A DNA stretch of 39,947 nt from Streptomyces sp. DI166. GTDB taxonomy: Bacteria > Actinomycetota > Actinomycetes > Streptomycetales > Streptomycetaceae. The stretch spans positions 1-39,947 of the forward strand of contig NZ_FLSP01000082.1 of NCBI RefSeq assembly GCF_900091315.1. The letters are read 5' to 3'. The notes beneath the pieces were generated by a model, which had not been told where the DNA came from, did not search any database, and worked only from the letters and a program-made list of their open reading frames with translations. Below, piece after piece: positions 32,001 to 38,905 of the stretch. Position 1 is the stretch's first letter. The number at the start of each line of letters is the position of its first letter. A program made the translations under genes and the position numbers.

Positions 32001-32626
32001 ACCGCGCGGGCGGCGAAGACCAGCCCGTGGGTGCTGGCCCAGGCGTCCACGAAGATGCCGTCCGGGAGCTGGTAGTGCAGGGTCAGGGACGCGATCGCGG
32101 CGGCGCCGAGCGGGCTGGGGCTGCCCTTGAGATGGGCGCGCATGGCGTCGACGATCTCCGGCTCGCTGCGCTCGGCGGTGAGCATCTGCTCGATCCAGTC
32201 CTGTTGCTCCTTCAGCCGCTCGTCCCACAGCCTCTGGGCGTCGGCGCGGAGTTGGGGAACCGACCGGGAGATTCCCCCGCGCCTGGGGTGGACCATGCGG
32301 CGCCAGGCCGGGGGCATGACGAAGGTGTCCTCGTCGGGGAGGAGGGGTTCGGCCGGCTCGGGGTCGGCCTGCGGGCCCGGTTCGGCGCCGGCCTCGTCGG
32401 GGGCGTCGGACGCGCCGAGCGCCGCGACCGCCGTGTAGCCCTTGCGCTCCTTCTCCGCGACCGCCTTCGCCAGATATGCCTCGGCCGCCTCCGCGGACTC
32501 CAGCTCCTTCGACTGTGTGCGCCCCCGCGAGCCCACCCGGCCGTAGCGCACGGTGACCGTCGCGCCGTCCGCCGCCGCTTCCCAGAACTTCGCCGAGCCG
32601 TCCCCGGCCAACTCCCAGCGCTGCAC
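29030..32626 (-). CDS. WGR-domain DUF4132 protein (YehI/MolR-like)
   Basis: The 1198-aa protein begins with a WGR domain (MQRWELAGDGSAKFWEAAAD, then VRYGRVGSRGRTQSKEL at about residues 25-42), known in PARPs for binding nucleic-acid ends. It continues as a long helical solenoid and ends with the DUF4132 core (YGTRRFTVGFDEQLRPYVLD, ERKRFAALKKDVRTVAADQ, then AHPLLWHLVRRLVW). The GTG at 32626 has GGGAGGGG five bases before it. E. coli YehI/MolR has the same two domains. It is the first gene of the operon; a TACGGT/CTGTCAGTG damage-type promoter lies 59 bp upstream. It may be the DNA-end-sensing member of the system. Confidence 0.88.
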   Translation of the reverse strand: MQRWELAGDGSAKFWEAAADGATVTVRYGRVGSRGRTQSKELESAEAAEAYLAKAVAEKERKGYTAVAALGASDAPDEAGAEPGPQADPEPAEPLLPDEDTFVMPPAWRRMVHPRRGGISRSVPQLRADAQRLWDERLKEQQDWIEQMLTAERSEPEIVDAMRAHLKGSPSPLGAAAIASLTLHYQLPDGIFVDAWASTHGLVFAARAVVDFFDIEAYWKQYGSQREDWWIRYRSGTTTADHRARDFADRIRALVSAADDDTYRQVVDVLAKCRDTTRRRLVVSYVVPSELDWAAEAAAEADQVAQGDLRSMLLCSLNSPEQLAHFNGEFEFGWNGWTMALVATLAEGVGPGIGTVVGAGLDQAYGADKQRALAAALVELPTDEAFQVLLDRAGDKNVRPYLMEAMRRYPVRALRLMGAAATGTGERAPLAGQLLTAHILAHPDVTTAALPQLPSAVAEFVEARLSASARVEEAPVEALPALLVSPPWEKRRKAAKPRVAGEAPAVPGPRVAWLPEERESWAEVTSPYGRYYLTHDWTRELESLRNGVPMGDLRDALLFVLRPEDEVRPFLHLCEPDDYWYGGSVLKPIAARFETDALALMVRAATRHPADLGVLIMPFLSAEVAALVAGWLVRLKSADATARAWLKRHGLAAVPYLVPGAVGRAGVARQAAEQALRVLADAHGADAVLAASAAAGPECADIVAEALSADPLESTLPARMPAVGAWAEPALLPQILLKEGGALPTHAVRHVLTVLALSKPGEFYPGLAVLTKHCTAQSLSAFAWGVFEHWRLAGMPAKDSWALHALGRLGDDEVVRRLTPVIRAWPGENAHHRAVEGLNVLAAIGTDVALMHLHGIAQRVPFKALKTRAQEKIAEVAEGLGLTAEQLGDRLVPDFGLDADGSTVIDYGTRRFTVGFDEQLRPYVLDSDGKRRKALPAPAAKDDPELAPAERKRFAALKKDVRTVAADQVRRLEAAMVTQRSWTAGEFQDLFVAHPLLWHLVRRLVWLRDIDGEVTAFRVAEDRTFADVEDDELTLPEQAGVRLAHPLHLGEELGAWSELFADYEILQPFPQLGRAVHALTEDEARGNRLTRFEGATVPVGKLLGLTKRGWERGEPQDAGVENWFLRRLDEKRYLVIDLDPGIAVGAVDMLGDQTFRAVWLSEAPHNFWRHTDNTAPFSGIGPVIASELLADLTEVTAK

Positions 32627-32684
32627 AGCCCCTCCCCTCCGCCCGACCCCCCGGCCGGTGATCGTCCGATCCCAAGTGGCTGTC

Positions 32685-32707
32685 ACCGTAGCGGCCCCCA
32701 CTGACAG
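32685..32707 (-). promoter_or_regulatory. Predicted PafBC-type (RecA-independent DNA-damage) promoter, operon side
   Basis: On the minus strand CTGTCAGTG (32699-32707), eight bases, then TACGGT (32685-32690) matches the RecA-NDp consensus TTGTCRGTG-N8-TANNNT in all but the first base. The hexamer ends about 59 bp before the GTG of the WGR-DUF4132 gene. In mycobacteria this promoter class is activated by PafBC upon DNA damage. Confidence 0.7.
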
Positions 32708-32735
32708 TGACCGTCGGCAGGGCACGGTGACGGCG

Positions 32736-32758
32736 TTGTCAGTGGCGGCTGTCATGAT
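32736..32758 (+). promoter_or_regulatory. Predicted PafBC-type promoter, second DUF4132 gene side
   Basis: TTGTCAGTG (32736-32744), eight bases, then CATGAT (32753-32758) matches the same consensus except for C in the first base of the -10. It lies 30 bp before the ATG at 32789. Together with the opposing copy it forms the CCACTGACA/TGTCAGTGG inverted repeat seen at 32698-32706 and 32737-32745. Confidence 0.68.
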
Positions 32759-32788
32759 CCGCAGCAGGCTCGACGAGAAGGACGCCCG

Positions 32789-35122
32789 ATGGATCTGACC
32801 GCCCGGTTGATGAACGCGCTGACCGACCCGGACTCCGATTTCGCGGACCCGGCGCCCGACATGTCGCGCGTCACCGACGAGCAACTGGGCGATCTGGTCG
32901 CCGAGTCCTGCGCGCCCCGCCCCTGGACCCCGGCGTCGGGGCTCGCCTGGGGCGCCGTCCGTGGGGCGGTGGCGGAACGCCGACCGCGCTTCACGCCCGA
33001 GGCGTGCCGCCGGTTGTTCGGGATCATGTGCGACCGGGCGGAGCGGGGCGAGTTCGTCGACCTCGCCCAGGTCCTGACCGCCGTGGAGCACCGCACCGGT
33101 CCGCTCCCGGACCTCACCGCGCTGGTCGAGTCCCTGCTCGGACTGCTGCTGGAGACAGAGCCGGAGACGCGCCGGCCTCATCTGCTGCTCGCGGTGGCCG
33201 GGCTCGCGGACGAGGAGACGGCGCGCGCCATCGAGGCCCGGCTCGTCCGGAAGGTGGGCCCCGTCGTCGCGGACGAACTGGCCGTGGTCGCCGCCCTGCC
33301 CGCGGAGGAACAGCGGCTGCTCCGCCTGACCCACCGGGACCGCGCCCACCACGAGCCACCGCCGCTCGACGACTGGCGCCGACTGGTCGGACACCCCGGC
33401 TACGCCGCCTACGCCCGCCGCGCGCTGGAGGCCGCCGCCGACCGTACCGACGCGATCGCCAAGGGCGAGATCCCCTACCGCGCGGACAAGGCGTTCACCG
33501 ACGAGGAGGTCCGCACCGTCGGCCAGGCCGCCCGCGTCGCCCTGCTGCGCGACGAGCCCTGGCTGCCCGAGCTGTTCGACCGCCTGCTCCCCGGCGTCGC
33601 CCTCGCCCCCACCGCCGCCAAGACCCTCCCCTCCCAGGCGATGCTCTACGAACTGGTGCGCGCCGCGCAGGACTTCCCCACGCCCGAGCTGGTCACCACG
33701 ATCCGCACCGTCCGCCGCACGGTCCGGCACGCGGGCGTGCCCAGACAGCTCGACAAGATGCTGCGCAAGGTCGAGGCGGCCCTCGCCGAGCGCACCGACG
33801 TGGCCCTGCGCCTGCCCACCCTGGGCTTCGAGACCGACGCCACGACCGAGGGCGGCGTCCTGCGCCGCACCGCGGGCGACTACACGGCCGTCATCACGGT
33901 CACCGACACCGCCGAACTCACCTGGGAGAAGGACGGCCGCCCCCTGCGCAGCACCCCCGCGCCGGTCCGCCGCGACCACCCCGCCCTGGTGAAAGAGGTG
34001 CGCGAGCTGGTCAAACGGGTGAACGCCCAACTCGTCACCCTGGTCCGCGCCCTGGAGGGCGGATACACCGTCGACACCCACCACCCCTACGGCCGGTGGC
34101 GCACCGAACTGGCCGGACATCCGCTCGCCCGGACCGTCGTGCGCCGCCTGATCTGGGAGATCGAGGTCGCGCCCGGCGACTGGCGGGCCGTACTGCCGGA
34201 AACCGCCGACGCCCTGCCCGAGGCGCCGGACGACGCCGCCGTACGGCTGTGGCATCCGCTGCGCGCCGACGCCGACGAGGTGCGGGCGTGGCGGGACCGG
34301 GTCACCGAGGCGCGGCTGCGGCAGCCGTTCAAGCAGGCGTTCCGCGAGATCTACCGGCTCACCCCGGCCGAGGAGGAAACCCGCCTGTACTCCAACCGCT
34401 TCGCCGGTCAACTCGTCCACTATCCGCGGATGTTCGCCCTGTTCCGGGCCCGCGGCTGGAAGAGCGGGCGGCTCGGCCCCTGGGCCATGGGGGACGAGGA
34501 CGTCGCCGAGCGCGTGCTGGCGGCGGGGGAGTGGCGGATCCGCTTCTTCCACATCTGGGCCGACTCGCCGGACGGGGCCGAACTGGCGGCCACCGACCAG
34601 GTCCGCTTCGACCGCCGCGCGGAGGGCGGCTGGCAGGAGGCGCCGCTGGCCGAGGTGCCCGCGCCGGTGTTCAGCGAGGCGATGCGGGACGTGGACCTGT
34701 TCGTCGGGGTCTGCTCGATCGCCGCCGACCCCGACTGGGCCGACAGCGGTCCCGAGCGCGCCTACTGGCAGCGGGCCTCCTTCGCCGAGCTGACCGAGAA
34801 CGCCGAGGCCCGCCGGGACGCCCTGGCGCGCCTCCTGCCCCGGCTCGAAATCGCCGAGCGGTGCGAGCTGGACGGGCGCTTCCTGGTCGTCCGCGGCGAC
34901 CTGCGCACGTACCGGATCCACCTCGGGTCGGCCAACATCCTCATGGACCCGGACGGCGCCTATTTGTGCGTCGTCCCGGACCGCACCAAGCGGGACGGCA
35001 AGCTGTTCCTGCCCTTCGAGGACGAGCGCCTGTCCCTGATCCTCAGCAAGGCGTTCCTGCTGGCGGCGGACACGGAGATCACGGACGAGACGATCCGCCG
35101 GCAGATAGGCAGGCGGGCCTGA
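32789..35122 (+). CDS. DUF4132-type protein with DUF7737-like C-terminus
   Basis: The 777-aa protein is paralogous in layout to the DUF4132 gene opposite, but without the WGR domain. DUF4132-like segments include LVTLVRALEGGYTVDTHHPY and TVVRRLIWEIEVAP. The C-terminus has RTYRIHLGSANILMDPDGAY and PDRTKRDGKLFLPFEDERLS, which resemble DUF7737. GAGAAGGA lies seven bases before the ATG. It diverges from the operon across 162 bp containing both damage-type promoters, so both sides are probably induced together. Biochemical activity is unknown. Its end lies 12 bp before the repaired LysR stop. Confidence 0.82.
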   Translation: MDLTARLMNALTDPDSDFADPAPDMSRVTDEQLGDLVAESCAPRPWTPASGLAWGAVRGAVAERRPRFTPEACRRLFGIMCDRAERGEFVDLAQVLTAVEHRTGPLPDLTALVESLLGLLLETEPETRRPHLLLAVAGLADEETARAIEARLVRKVGPVVADELAVVAALPAEEQRLLRLTHRDRAHHEPPPLDDWRRLVGHPGYAAYARRALEAAADRTDAIAKGEIPYRADKAFTDEEVRTVGQAARVALLRDEPWLPELFDRLLPGVALAPTAAKTLPSQAMLYELVRAAQDFPTPELVTTIRTVRRTVRHAGVPRQLDKMLRKVEAALAERTDVALRLPTLGFETDATTEGGVLRRTAGDYTAVITVTDTAELTWEKDGRPLRSTPAPVRRDHPALVKEVRELVKRVNAQLVTLVRALEGGYTVDTHHPYGRWRTELAGHPLARTVVRRLIWEIEVAPGDWRAVLPETADALPEAPDDAAVRLWHPLRADADEVRAWRDRVTEARLRQPFKQAFREIYRLTPAEEETRLYSNRFAGQLVHYPRMFALFRARGWKSGRLGPWAMGDEDVAERVLAAGEWRIRFFHIWADSPDGAELAATDQVRFDRRAEGGWQEAPLAEVPAPVFSEAMRDVDLFVGVCSIAADPDWADSGPERAYWQRASFAELTENAEARRDALARLLPRLEIAERCELDGRFLVVRGDLRTYRIHLGSANILMDPDGAYLCVVPDRTKRDGKLFLPFEDERLSLILSKAFLLAADTEITDETIRRQIGRRA

Positions 35123-35134
35123 CGGAGAGCGGGC

Positions 35135-36050
35135 TCACATCTCCCCGACCACCACCCGCGCACAGGCCCGCGCGTATCCCCGCACCAGCGCCCGCTGCTC
35201 GTCCTCCCGCCGCCAGGCCAGGGCGTAGCGGGCCGGGGAGAGCCCCCCGCACCGGGCGCGTGACCACCCCGCCCAGAGTGATCAGCGGGGCGTTCCCGCT
35301 GGCGACGAGGCAGACGCCGAGCCCGGCCACCAGCGCCTCGTACGTCTCCTCCGTACCGGCGATCTCCGCGCCGATCCGGGGCGGGCGCCCCTGGCGCTCG
35401 GGCAGGGCGAGCCAGTGGTCGCGCAGCACGCCCGCGCTCGACGGCAGGGCGAGGAACGGCTCCTCGAACAGGTCGTCGAGCCCGACCTCGTCCTGCGCGG
35501 CGAGCCGGTGTCCCTCCGGCAGGGCGACCAGCCGGGGTTCCTCGGCGACCACGACCCAGCCGTAGCGGCCGGGGTCGGGCAGCGGCAGCCAGACGAACGC
35601 CACGTCCGCCTCGCCGTCCGCGAGTCCCGCTGTCGGATCGTCCCAGGTCACCTGGCGCAGACGGAGCACGGCGGCGGGGTGGTCGGCGGTGAAGCGGGAG
35701 CGGATCGCGGGCAGCAGTCCGCCCCGGCCGGGGCTGGTGCTCATCCCCACGACCAGCGTGCCGCGCGCGGCGGCCCGCGCCGCCTCAAGCGCCGCCGCGC
35801 CCTCGGCCCAGGTCCGCAGCACCTCCCGGGCGTGCGGCAGCAGGGCGGCCCCGGCCTCGGTGAGGGTCACGCCCTGCGGCCCGCGGTGGAACAGCTCCAC
35901 GCCGAGTTGCCGTTCCAGTGCGCGCACCTGCTTGCTGAGGGCGGGCTGGGAGACGTAGAGCCGCTCGGCGGCGCGAGTGAAGTGCAGCTCCTCCGCCACC
36001 GTGACGAAGTACCGCAGGTCCCGCACATGCACGTCGCTCGTCATAGCCAT
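35135..36050 (-). CDS. LysR-family regulator with a frameshift near its C-terminus
   Basis: The protein has the LysR HTH (RYFVTVAEELHFTRAAERL, YVSQPALSKQVRALERQL) and a periplasmic-binding-like effector domain (GTLVVGMSTSP and PLITLGGVVTRPVRG). After residue ~267 the frame becomes Gly/Ala/Arg/Pro-rich and runs on past the convergent gene's stop to 35079. Removing one G from the six-base run at 35243-35248 (plus-strand C6) restores LSPARYALAWRREDEQRALV and a natural end at TGA 35135-35137. This is either a real mutation or a sequencing error. The gene starts at ATG 36050 (or 36044) and diverges from the SDR gene. Confidence 0.82.
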
Positions 36051-36057
36051 CGGTTAT
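36043..36057. promoter_or_regulatory. LysR-type T-N11-A box overlapping the LysR start
   Basis: ATAGCCATCGGTTAT is a near-perfect dyad (ATAGCC/GGTTAT, one mismatch) containing T-N11-A, the core of LysR-type binding sites. It covers the first codons of the LysR gene and lies in the divergent region to the SDR gene, fitting autoregulation plus control of the SDR. Confidence 0.5.
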
Positions 36058-36134
36058 CAGCCTAGGTCTTGGACCGCGAACTGGCCCGTCCAGCACGATG
36101 GTTGGCACAAGCGAAGCGACCACGGGGAGCTGTG

Positions 36135-36965
36135 ATGAACAAGGTGTGGCTGATCACCGGTGCGAGCAGCGGGTTCGGCCGGGCGATCGCCGGGGCGGCG
36201 CTCGCCGGGGGCGATGTGGTGATCGGTGCGGCACGGCGGCCGGAGGCACTGGACGACCTGGTGGCGGCATACCCGGACCAGGTGGAGGCGCTGCGCCTGG
36301 ACGTCGCCGACACCGCCGCCGCCGAGGCCGCCGTACGGGACGTGGTGGCCCGGCACGGACGGATCGACGTCCTGGTCAACAATGCGGGCCGCACGCATGT
36401 GGGCGCCCTGGAGGAGACCACGGAGCAGGAGCTGCGGGCGCTCTTCGACGTGCATGTGTTCGGTCCGGCGGCCCTGACCCGGGCGGTGCTGCCGGGCATG
36501 CGCGAGCGCCGGTCGGGGGCGATCGTGCAGATGAGCAGCATGGGCGGGCAGATGTCCTTCGCGGGCTTCTCCGCGTACAGCGCCACGAAGTTCGCGCTGG
36601 AGGGCATGTCGGAGGGACTCGCCGACGAGGTGGCCGAGTTCGGGATCAAGGTGCTGATCGTGGAGCCGGGCGCCTTCCGCACCTCGCTGTTCGCGGCCGA
36701 CCGGGCGGGGGCGAGCCCCGACAGCGGGCTCTACCCGAAGGTGAGCGCGACCCGAGGCATGATCGAGGGCGGGGACGGCACACAGCCCGGCGATCCGGCG
36801 AAGGCGGCGGCCGCCATCCTGGCCGCGCTCCAGGCCGAGCGGACCCCGCTGCGACTGCCCCTCGGCGATGACGCGGTGACCGCCGTACTCGGGCACTTGG
36901 ACCAGGTCAGGGACGAGGTGACCGGCTGGGAGAAGGTGACGAGGGCGACCGGTTTCGACGACTGA
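36135..36965 (+). CDS. Short-chain dehydrogenase/reductase (SDR)
   Basis: A 276-aa classical SDR begins MNKVWLITGASSGFGRAIAG with the TGxxxGxG cofactor motif. It has VLVNNAGRTH near residue 82 and the catalytic YSATK at Y148/K152. It converts alcohol and carbonyl groups with NAD(P)H; the substrate is not predictable. GGGGAGC lies about five bases before the ATG. It is divergent from the LysR gene, across a LysR-type box, and is probably its target. Confidence 0.88.
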   Translation: MNKVWLITGASSGFGRAIAGAALAGGDVVIGAARRPEALDDLVAAYPDQVEALRLDVADTAAAEAAVRDVVARHGRIDVLVNNAGRTHVGALEETTEQELRALFDVHVFGPAALTRAVLPGMRERRSGAIVQMSSMGGQMSFAGFSAYSATKFALEGMSEGLADEVAEFGIKVLIVEPGAFRTSLFAADRAGASPDSGLYPKVSATRGMIEGGDGTQPGDPAKAAAAILAALQAERTPLRLPLGDDAVTAVLGHLDQVRDEVTGWEKVTRATGFDD

Positions 36966-37000
36966 TCCACCGGCCGCGAACCGGTCGGCGAACTTTCCGC

Positions 37001-37074
37001 AAGGGTCCCGCGCAGGGTGACGGCGTGTCATGTCTGGCATATGGCACGTGTGTTACGTCTGTGCGGGACCCCTT
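37001..37074. repeat. Long-stem hairpin between SDR and subtilase genes
   Basis: GGGTCCCGC (37003-37011) pairs perfectly with GCGGGACCC (37063-37071), and the stem extends inward by four more pairs, one of them G-U. The 43-nt loop contains AT-richer sequence with a GGCATATGG core. It may end the SDR transcript or act as a leader structure for the protease gene. The rest of the 268-bp gap holds a TTGACA at 37148 but no clear -10. Confidence 0.45.
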
Positions 37075-37233
37075 GTGCAATTCCTGTGGAAGCCTCAATC
37101 TTTCGGCTGGTGCACAGAGTTCGCACAGGAAGCCCCATAGGCGTGAACTTGACATGATCACGTCCATTCTGGCGGGCTCGGCCCACCGCACCACCCCCCA
37201 CCAGCGCACCACCGATTGAGGAGGATCCCTCAG

Positions 37234-38814
37234 ATGGCAGTGATGCGTTCCACTCGGCGAAGACTGGCCGCGATCAGTGTGGCCGCCTCCGCGGTGCTCA
37301 CCGCGGGCCTCGTCTCCGCCCTCCCCGCCGGCGCCGCCCCCACCGCCCAGGAGGGCAGGATCCAGTACGCCGAAGCGGCCAACGCCGTGGCGGACAGCTA
37401 CATCGTGACCCTCAAGCCGGACGCGGCCCGGGCCGGCAGCGCCGAGGGCAGGGCGCTCGCGAAGAAGTACGGCGCCGACATCGAGCGCACCTACAAGAAG
37501 GCGCTCAACGGCTACGCGGTCGAGGCGTCCGAGACCGAGGCGGCCCGGCTCGCGGCCGACCCGGCGGTCGCCTCGGTGGTGCAGAACCGCACCTTCACCA
37601 TCGCCGCGACCCAGCCCAACCCGCCCTCCTGGGGCCTGGACCGGATCGACCAGCGCAGTCTGCCGCTGAACAACTCGTACACCTACCCGGAATCGGCCGG
37701 GCAGGGTGTGACGGCGTACGTCATCGACACCGGCGTGCGCATCTCGCACAGCGACTTCGGCGGCCGGGCCTCCTACGGCTACGACGCCGTCGACAACGAC
37801 AACACCGCCCAGGACGGCCACGGCCACGGCACGCATGTCGCGGGCACCGTCGCAGGCTCCTCCTACGGTGTCGCGAAGAAGGCCCGGGTCGTCGGCGTCC
37901 GTGTGCTGAACAACAGCGGGTCCGGTACGACCGCCCAGGTCGTCGCCGGTATCGACTGGGTCGCGCAGAACGCGGTCAAGCCGGCCGTCGCCAACATGTC
38001 CCTCGGCGGCGGCGCGGACACCGCGATCGACACCGCGGTCCGCAACGCCATCGCCTCCGGCGTCACCTTCGCGGTGGCGGCGGGCAACGAGTCCACCAAC
38101 GCCTCGACCAGGTCCCCCGCCCGCGTGACGGAGGCCATCACGGTCGGCGCCACCACCTCGTCGGACGCCAGGGCCAGCTACTCCAACTACGGCTCCGTCC
38201 TCGACCTGTTCGCCCCGGGCTCGTCCATCACCTCGGCGTGGAACAGCAGCGACACCGCCACCAACACCATCTCCGGTACGTCGATGGCGACGCCGCACGT
38301 GGCCGGTGCCGCCGCCCTGTACCTGGCCGACAACCCGACGGCGACGCCCGCGCAGGTCTCGTCGGCGCTGACGACCGCGGCCACCACCGGTGTCGTCGGC
38401 AGCCCGGGCTCCGGCTCGCCCAACCGACTGCTGTTCGTGGGCGAGGGCGACACGACCCCTCCGCCGCCGGGTGACCGGTTCGAGAACACCACCGACTACG
38501 CGATCAACGACAACGCCACGACCAACTCGCCGATCACCGTCAGCGGGGTGTCGGGCAACGCGCCCTCCGACCTCCAGGTCGAGGTGAACATCGCCCACAC
38601 CTACATCGGTGACCTGCGCGTCCAGCTCATCGCCCCCGACGGCACCGCGTACCTGCTCAAGGACTACGGCACCGGCGGGAGTTCGGACAACATCAACACC
38701 ACGTACACCGTGAACGCCTCCTCGGAGACCGCGAACGGCACGTGGAACCTGCGGGTGAGCGACAACTACTGGTGGGACACGGGCCGCATCGACTCCTGGG
38801 CCCTGGAGTTCTGA
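37234..38814 (+). CDS. Secreted subtilisin-like serine protease with P-domain
   Basis: The 526-aa S8 protease starts with a signal peptide (MAVMRSTRRRLAAISVAASA, cleavage near AGAAPTA). An I9 propeptide follows (DSYIVTLKPDAARA through AASVVQNRTF), then the catalytic domain with D165 in VIDTGV, H198 in GHGTHVAGT and S350 in GTSMATPHVAG. Residues 416-526 form a proprotein-convertase P-domain (RFENTTDYAINDNA through DSWALEF). It is therefore secreted and self-processed. AGGAGG lies about ten bases before the ATG. The convergent serpin gene downstream encodes a possible inhibitor. Confidence 0.93.
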   Translation: MAVMRSTRRRLAAISVAASAVLTAGLVSALPAGAAPTAQEGRIQYAEAANAVADSYIVTLKPDAARAGSAEGRALAKKYGADIERTYKKALNGYAVEASETEAARLAADPAVASVVQNRTFTIAATQPNPPSWGLDRIDQRSLPLNNSYTYPESAGQGVTAYVIDTGVRISHSDFGGRASYGYDAVDNDNTAQDGHGHGTHVAGTVAGSSYGVAKKARVVGVRVLNNSGSGTTAQVVAGIDWVAQNAVKPAVANMSLGGGADTAIDTAVRNAIASGVTFAVAAGNESTNASTRSPARVTEAITVGATTSSDARASYSNYGSVLDLFAPGSSITSAWNSSDTATNTISGTSMATPHVAGAAALYLADNPTATPAQVSSALTTAATTGVVGSPGSGSPNRLLFVGEGDTTPPPPGDRFENTTDYAINDNATTNSPITVSGVSGNAPSDLQVEVNIAHTYIGDLRVQLIAPDGTAYLLKDYGTGGSSDNINTTYTVNASSETANGTWNLRVSDNYWWDTGRIDSWALEF

Positions 38815-38845
38815 CCCCGGTCGGCTGACCTCACCTTCTCACCTT

Positions 38846-38877
38846 GCCCCCGTCGCGGCCGAGTTCGCGGCGGGGGC
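38846..38877. terminator. Bidirectional terminator-like hairpin between protease and serpin genes
   Basis: GCCCCCGTCGCG (38846-38857) pairs with CGCGGCGGGGGC (38866-38877), a 12-bp stem with one G-U pair and an 8-nt loop, located in the 91 bp between two convergent gene ends. It lacks a T-run, as is common for actinomycete terminators. Confidence 0.7.
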
Positions 38878-38905
38878 GAGCCGTGTCCGCCCGGTCAGAC
38901 GCCCC

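Noticed and set aside
32627..34921. Upstream extension of the WGR-DUF4132 frame
   Set aside because: The extra 765 codons are antisense to the second DUF4132 gene and would include both damage-type promoters; the GTG at 32626 with a good ribosome binding site and the WGR start fit better.
33004..35565. An 853-codon plus-strand frame over the second DUF4132 gene
   Set aside because: Arg/Pro/Ala/Gly-rich out-of-frame translation of the real gene.
36907..38598. A 563-codon minus-strand frame over the subtilase gene
   Set aside because: It is the shadow of the well-supported S8 protease; Val/Gly/Arg-rich with no motif.
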